From: Eubacteriales Family XIII. Incertae Sedis bacterium
GTDB taxonomy: Bacteria; Bacillota; Clostridia; Peptostreptococcales; Anaerovoracaceae
Assembly (NCBI GenBank): GCA_031264295.1
Contig: JAISED010000016.1
Coordinates: 1 to 64,000, forward strand
DNA length: 64,000 nt
Reading direction: 5' to 3'
Part shown: one piece after another, positions 62,801 through 64,000 of the stretch
How the letters are laid out: each line of letters starts with the position of its first letter
Position numbering within the stretch: position 1 is the stretch's first letter
The notes under the pieces: model-generated
What the model was told of the DNA's origin: nothing
Database searches by the model: none
What the model saw: the letters and a program-made list of their open reading frames with translations, nothing else
Program-made: the position numbers and the translations under genes

Positions 62801-64000
62801 ATTCGCGTGGTGATAGTCAATGACGGCACATATAAAAAAGATAATCACTATATTACAAGGGCAAAGAGCTTTGCCATAAAGGCAAGCGATGTTAATACAT
62901 CAAGTGCAGCGGCTAAAGACGCTCAAATAATCATAAAGTCGAGGGCGCAGAGCTGGGATCTTGATACCGGTATAGCGCTGGGCGCCGTGGTCAAGAGCGA
63001 CGGAGGATATACCAACGCTGAGAATAATTACAATATAACTATAGCGTCGAGCAGGGACGCGAATATTACCCGTAAGATAAGCGCTCTGGTAACGGATCGC
63101 GATGAAATGACAGAGCTTGAAGAGTATGTGATCGCTGCGAATAAGGCGAAGATCAATACAAGGAAGGCTAAGGCCATGCTTGAAGGCGGAAAGCTTGAGG
63201 AAGAACTCATCGCATTGATGAAGGCGGAGGCTTGGAAAGCATGGGGTTCAGAGGTGATCGCTCCTGTGGAAGTCGCGCTGAATTCTACGGATTTCACAGC
63301 GGCAGCGCAGGGAACATACGATGTAACCTTCCAGATTAAGGATAGTGATGCACCGACAGTGACGGTTGAATTGACTGTAGACGACGGGACGCCTCCGGTA
63401 CTTATCGTGCCAAGGATGAGGGAAATAGTTGAAGGCAATCCATTCAATTACGCCTTCGGCGTGCAGGCATATGACGCAGAGGATGAAGAACTCAGCGAGG
63501 ATGATGTAACCTGGTCTGCCATCACATATAACGGCGAGGCTCTGGATAAGAACGAAAATGACGCCAATGTAATAAGCGGCGCCGGTTTGTACCAGCTGAA
63601 ATACAGCCTTACGGACAGCGATTTCAACACGGTCACAAAGAACATGGTTCTCGTTGTGAACGACGGGCACTACGCGATCGGAGGGAACTATATCGTATAT
63701 GCGGACAGCTTCGCGATAAAAGTCGCCGGAGTAGCTAAAGAGGCCAAAGACCAACAGATCATAAATAAGTCTAAAGCCAAAGCGTGGTTTGTAAGTCCTA
63801 ACGTGGAGCTCTATAGCGTTTCCGCCGCTGTGAAGGATGATGGCGGATACACCGATGCTGCGGATACATACAGGATAGTAATCGGCGCAAAGGATAATCC
63901 AAGCGCTACAATTAATGGCGATGTTGAGAAAGTGATCTACGCCATCGTAAGCGACAAGGACGAAATCGTTGAAGGCATAGATTACATCATAGGCGCAAAT
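56801..64000 (+). CDS. Second giant secreted adhesin-like protein, C-terminus beyond the window
   Basis: An uninterrupted frame of 2400 codons from ATG 56801 to the last base; it has no stop in the window. Signal peptide RWRRMLAFVMVLTMLAQPFA with FAFAGG. Then a D/S/E/N-rich linker with NDPANGDGSQ-type repeats (57430-57560), an InlB B-repeat (KFYDYNLELIGEEQKVVQG ... FTGWNTDEW, residues ~315-380), a large beta-helix/pectate-lyase-like region (~387-950), an Ig-like domain near 1075-1195, and from ~1200 onward about 270-residue supermodules. Each supermodule joins a DUF5011-like Ig domain (GVKAYDVEDKDL, NTAGVYSLTYSVTDSD) to two copies of a less familiar ~110-residue unit with a KSKAKAWN-type motif. 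Probably a cell-surface adhesin. Expression may be controlled by its long leader. Confidence 0.85.
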   Translation, partial: MERMSKGAMNRWRRMLAFVMVLTMLAQPFALQGFAFAGGYESYNSENAVDYSAAGNGGSDSAVGSIADSNLEANTASDSDSKASIVGSEANDDSEAVKGSSSDSEVKTDTDAKNGSGADIIPGTAGGSSEDEKNLVSNYFTEALYTEASQTYSPAEVNGTGSENGTGGSQTVNNPTVTNGTDSGNYEGTNGSQTGNNPSQINESESELGVSGDGSQIVNDPANGDGSQIVNDPANEDGSQTVNEPTGEDESQTVDDPTGATGNEGDENKDKDQTGTDEPSDESNIENGSDDEDIIENPNPDENLTPSDEGEMNENGQLVFTVKFYDYNLELIGEEQKVVQGESAVEPAEEDIPILTGAAFTGWNTDEWTNVNKNLSVYALYDMMFQPLGTTVNVTNWDQFRKAYNNAGVSRIVLNVPINRANGYEDSKYNLKARTVSLQIDGQGHGIFFTSGNTFLIDNNAAGTLEIQSLGMVRGVGKIGAGDALVKGNGKWKIYISGELTQYGNPFMLANTPNSTVYFGGTTTWTNAGNKSAINAMKVQFMQNCKASISAERNVIELNADKGGSGVEPSFEAFEGAIVNLNSTGNGKYEAGALVMYSKNPNSSSSTSDKSKPYLMIRGATVTASSYAQDIGNDAGTFVIQGRGGTISITGGAKVTVKADRQAAFLTQVNQSSFEISGSGTHVVLEQNTGSSSASGVSAAMRFRYIDDQNLTIKDNATLRVTKLDGNAAAIRFGEGKRNSFIAETGGKLFVEHRGGTGSTGHDPVSSDTLNAAYSAIQFADNDFSFIVRDKSAIELIARAGPALEAGANDNGLVKLEKGGIFIARGNTASANRGIFAMDRNCQFIISEPLYFDFANTRSDGGLVFEVNGTGGSQFSSNNSDIAVWNRGWDIKGNPSKMWNTQEFSFSLTGTNYETFYSSSKPSYFSASNFGRMTNYTRINGNNYPPTVKQSLKPTNADKYIYGEVTMLEAYDVDFNSHDFVPVSRPAWDGEMYVLVEEFSKRTGATNYYVGQTVRTKTLPDNTRLEGVFVIDLGRFAEVGDTYTVIDGWVGSRIPGEARRHAQIDFGTVTVVDKTPPIPAQSTSTLYNDTKQISGTWKADGVHNADKPMKIWVERSNGTPLKEGGDTKYGSISGESGGTWEYTFPDGTTLTEGETLRVILGDANGNNNPNKGLDVAFRDAKFAKALEIKVQKANYSITAQNAIIGYDIAETITGNEQLIALVKGKGMSYTGDTSLPADVEVKSTDFKAVEGVYNVTLQIKDDNSYTASAKIRVLPRDVVIADGEHYIVGANHIYLSVQDAIALVKSPKEERAATLMNLSKAVAWNKNTLEEDEAAYDSDTLGDDSGSVSEGEYKAIFKAVKEPDAKVEVKIFVNSGHAPTLEVTSPIEIDINDKESSPYIKEGEFQYKEGVTVKDEDHKDLSVANVEYGGFLDLDKAGIYLLEYKVVDPDKNVATAPRVVVMNDGTYQVGDDDGKLDKDDYIVRAKGFAINQKDVLAVPPNTQDVQDEQVKERSEASAWNSLAVPSAVTIEYDDSNRYTNAVGSYLIKILSEVNNAVKRDIVAVVTNKDILVEGDRYDIGANNVTINTAKATEILGDDGDQLGEELIALTGATAWDRVNGMGVVTVVYDKAKSGEFKAAEGEYETVFYVDADPDVRVSVKVTVTDGNAPTLTVPAITVIKLGDEYKPMVGVKAYDVEDKDLTAQVVVDPSTLDTNTAGVYSLTYSVTDSDFNTKTQDAVLVVDDGSFVIDDEYILSARSFVIKNSEVEAAHDIDGQIIEKSKAKAWNAVTAALLNNDDLLVADRGGYTAFPSEYKVKIAIAAKPAVSRGITAVVTDKGNIGTSDKYAIAADDARISKNQAQYDVSDNNLKKWTNAIAWQLIDYKVLTADEIGVGSHEIAATENVYPVNFFVKAETTTNTNANINVSDLKPPTLIVETPIEISKGGAYEKFDGVNAFDNEASEIIPNEKIVISGDEVDVNTAGVYRVVYTVTDSNSMQATAIRVVIVNDGTYKKDNHYITRAKSFAIKASDVNTSSAAAKDAQIIIKSRAQSWDLDTGIALGAVVKSDGGYTNAENNYNITIASSRDANITRKISALVTDRDEMTELEEYVIAANKAKINTRKAKAMLEGGKLEEELIALMKAEAWKAWGSEVIAPVEVALNSTDFTAAAQGTYDVTFQIKDSDAPTVTVELTVDDGTPPVLIVPRMREIVEGNPFNYAFGVQAYDAEDEELSEDDVTWSAITYNGEALDKNENDANVISGAGLYQLKYSLTDSDFNTVTKNMVLVVNDGHYAIGGNYIVYADSFAIKVAGVAKEAKDQQIINKSKAKAWFVSPNVELYSVSAAVKDDGGYTDAADTYRIVIGAKDNPSATINGDVEKVIYAIVSDKDEIVEGIDYIIGAN

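Overview
The window looks like a chromosome segment of a strictly anaerobic Clostridia-type Firmicute of middling GC. Supporting signs are strong AGGAGG-type ribosome sites with many GTG/TTG starts, an ffs-dnaX-ybaB-recR block, a six-subunit Ech-type [NiFe] hydrogenase, a CD1871A-type CXXC miniprotein, an aldo/keto reductase with a ferredoxin tail, and no respiratory genes. Genus cannot be told from the sequence.

Layout. 1-3.9 kb is a decayed region. It holds the first 35 codons of an Old-Yellow-Enzyme-type oxidoreductase, a Fic protein, a transposase fragment fused to an antitoxin tail, a PIN-toxin gene broken by a hairpin repeat, and about 0.9 kb of degenerate ~55-bp tandem repeats. 3.9-5.9 kb is a TlpA thioredoxin / CXXC miniprotein / 4Fe-4S membrane protein operon. 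6.3-10.2 kb is one very large hybrid histidine kinase ending in a hemerythrin domain. 10.2-10.7 kb is a RelB/DinJ-YoeB toxin-antitoxin pair with a visible promoter and operator. 10.7-16.7 kb has two MacB/FtsX-type ABC permeases (one 5'-truncated) and their ATPase. 16.8-18.6 kb is a flavoprotein and a decapitated AAA ATPase. 18.6-21.7 kb is SRP RNA, dnaX, ybaB, recR. 21.8-25.0 kb is a pair of amino-acid permeases. 25.1-31.9 kb is echABCDEF plus hypAB, followed by a convergent Rrf2 regulator. 32.6-42 kb is a mosaic: ogt, a DUF3990 gene with a small partner, a DUF234-type ATPase, a putrescine-type aminotransferase with an NhaC transporter, an aldo/keto reductase, tRNA-Thr(CGT) and a broken AbiE-like system. 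42.1-48.9 kb is a tight six-gene operon: a methyltransferase, three consecutive radical-SAM proteins of the cobalamin-binding architecture and two acyltransferase-like proteins. A metallo-beta-lactamase-fold gene faces it. 50.3-64 kb holds two giant secreted, repeat-rich adhesin-like proteins. The second runs off the window and is preceded by a ~400-nt leader with a possible structured RNA.

How the parts fit (inference). Amino-acid uptake and fermentation would supply reduced ferredoxin. Ech would couple its oxidation to H2 formation and ion pumping, with HypA/HypB delivering nickel. The hemerythrin kinase, thioredoxin module and Rrf2 protein would sense or handle oxygen and redox stress. The least explained systems are the radical-SAM operon, the DUF3990/partner pair and the giant adhesins with their leader. 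Two patterns cut across the window: a small family of dispersed hairpin repeats, and low-complexity insertions made of short tandem DNA repeats in otherwise conserved proteins (TlpA, an ABC permease, DnaX, EchC, EchF).
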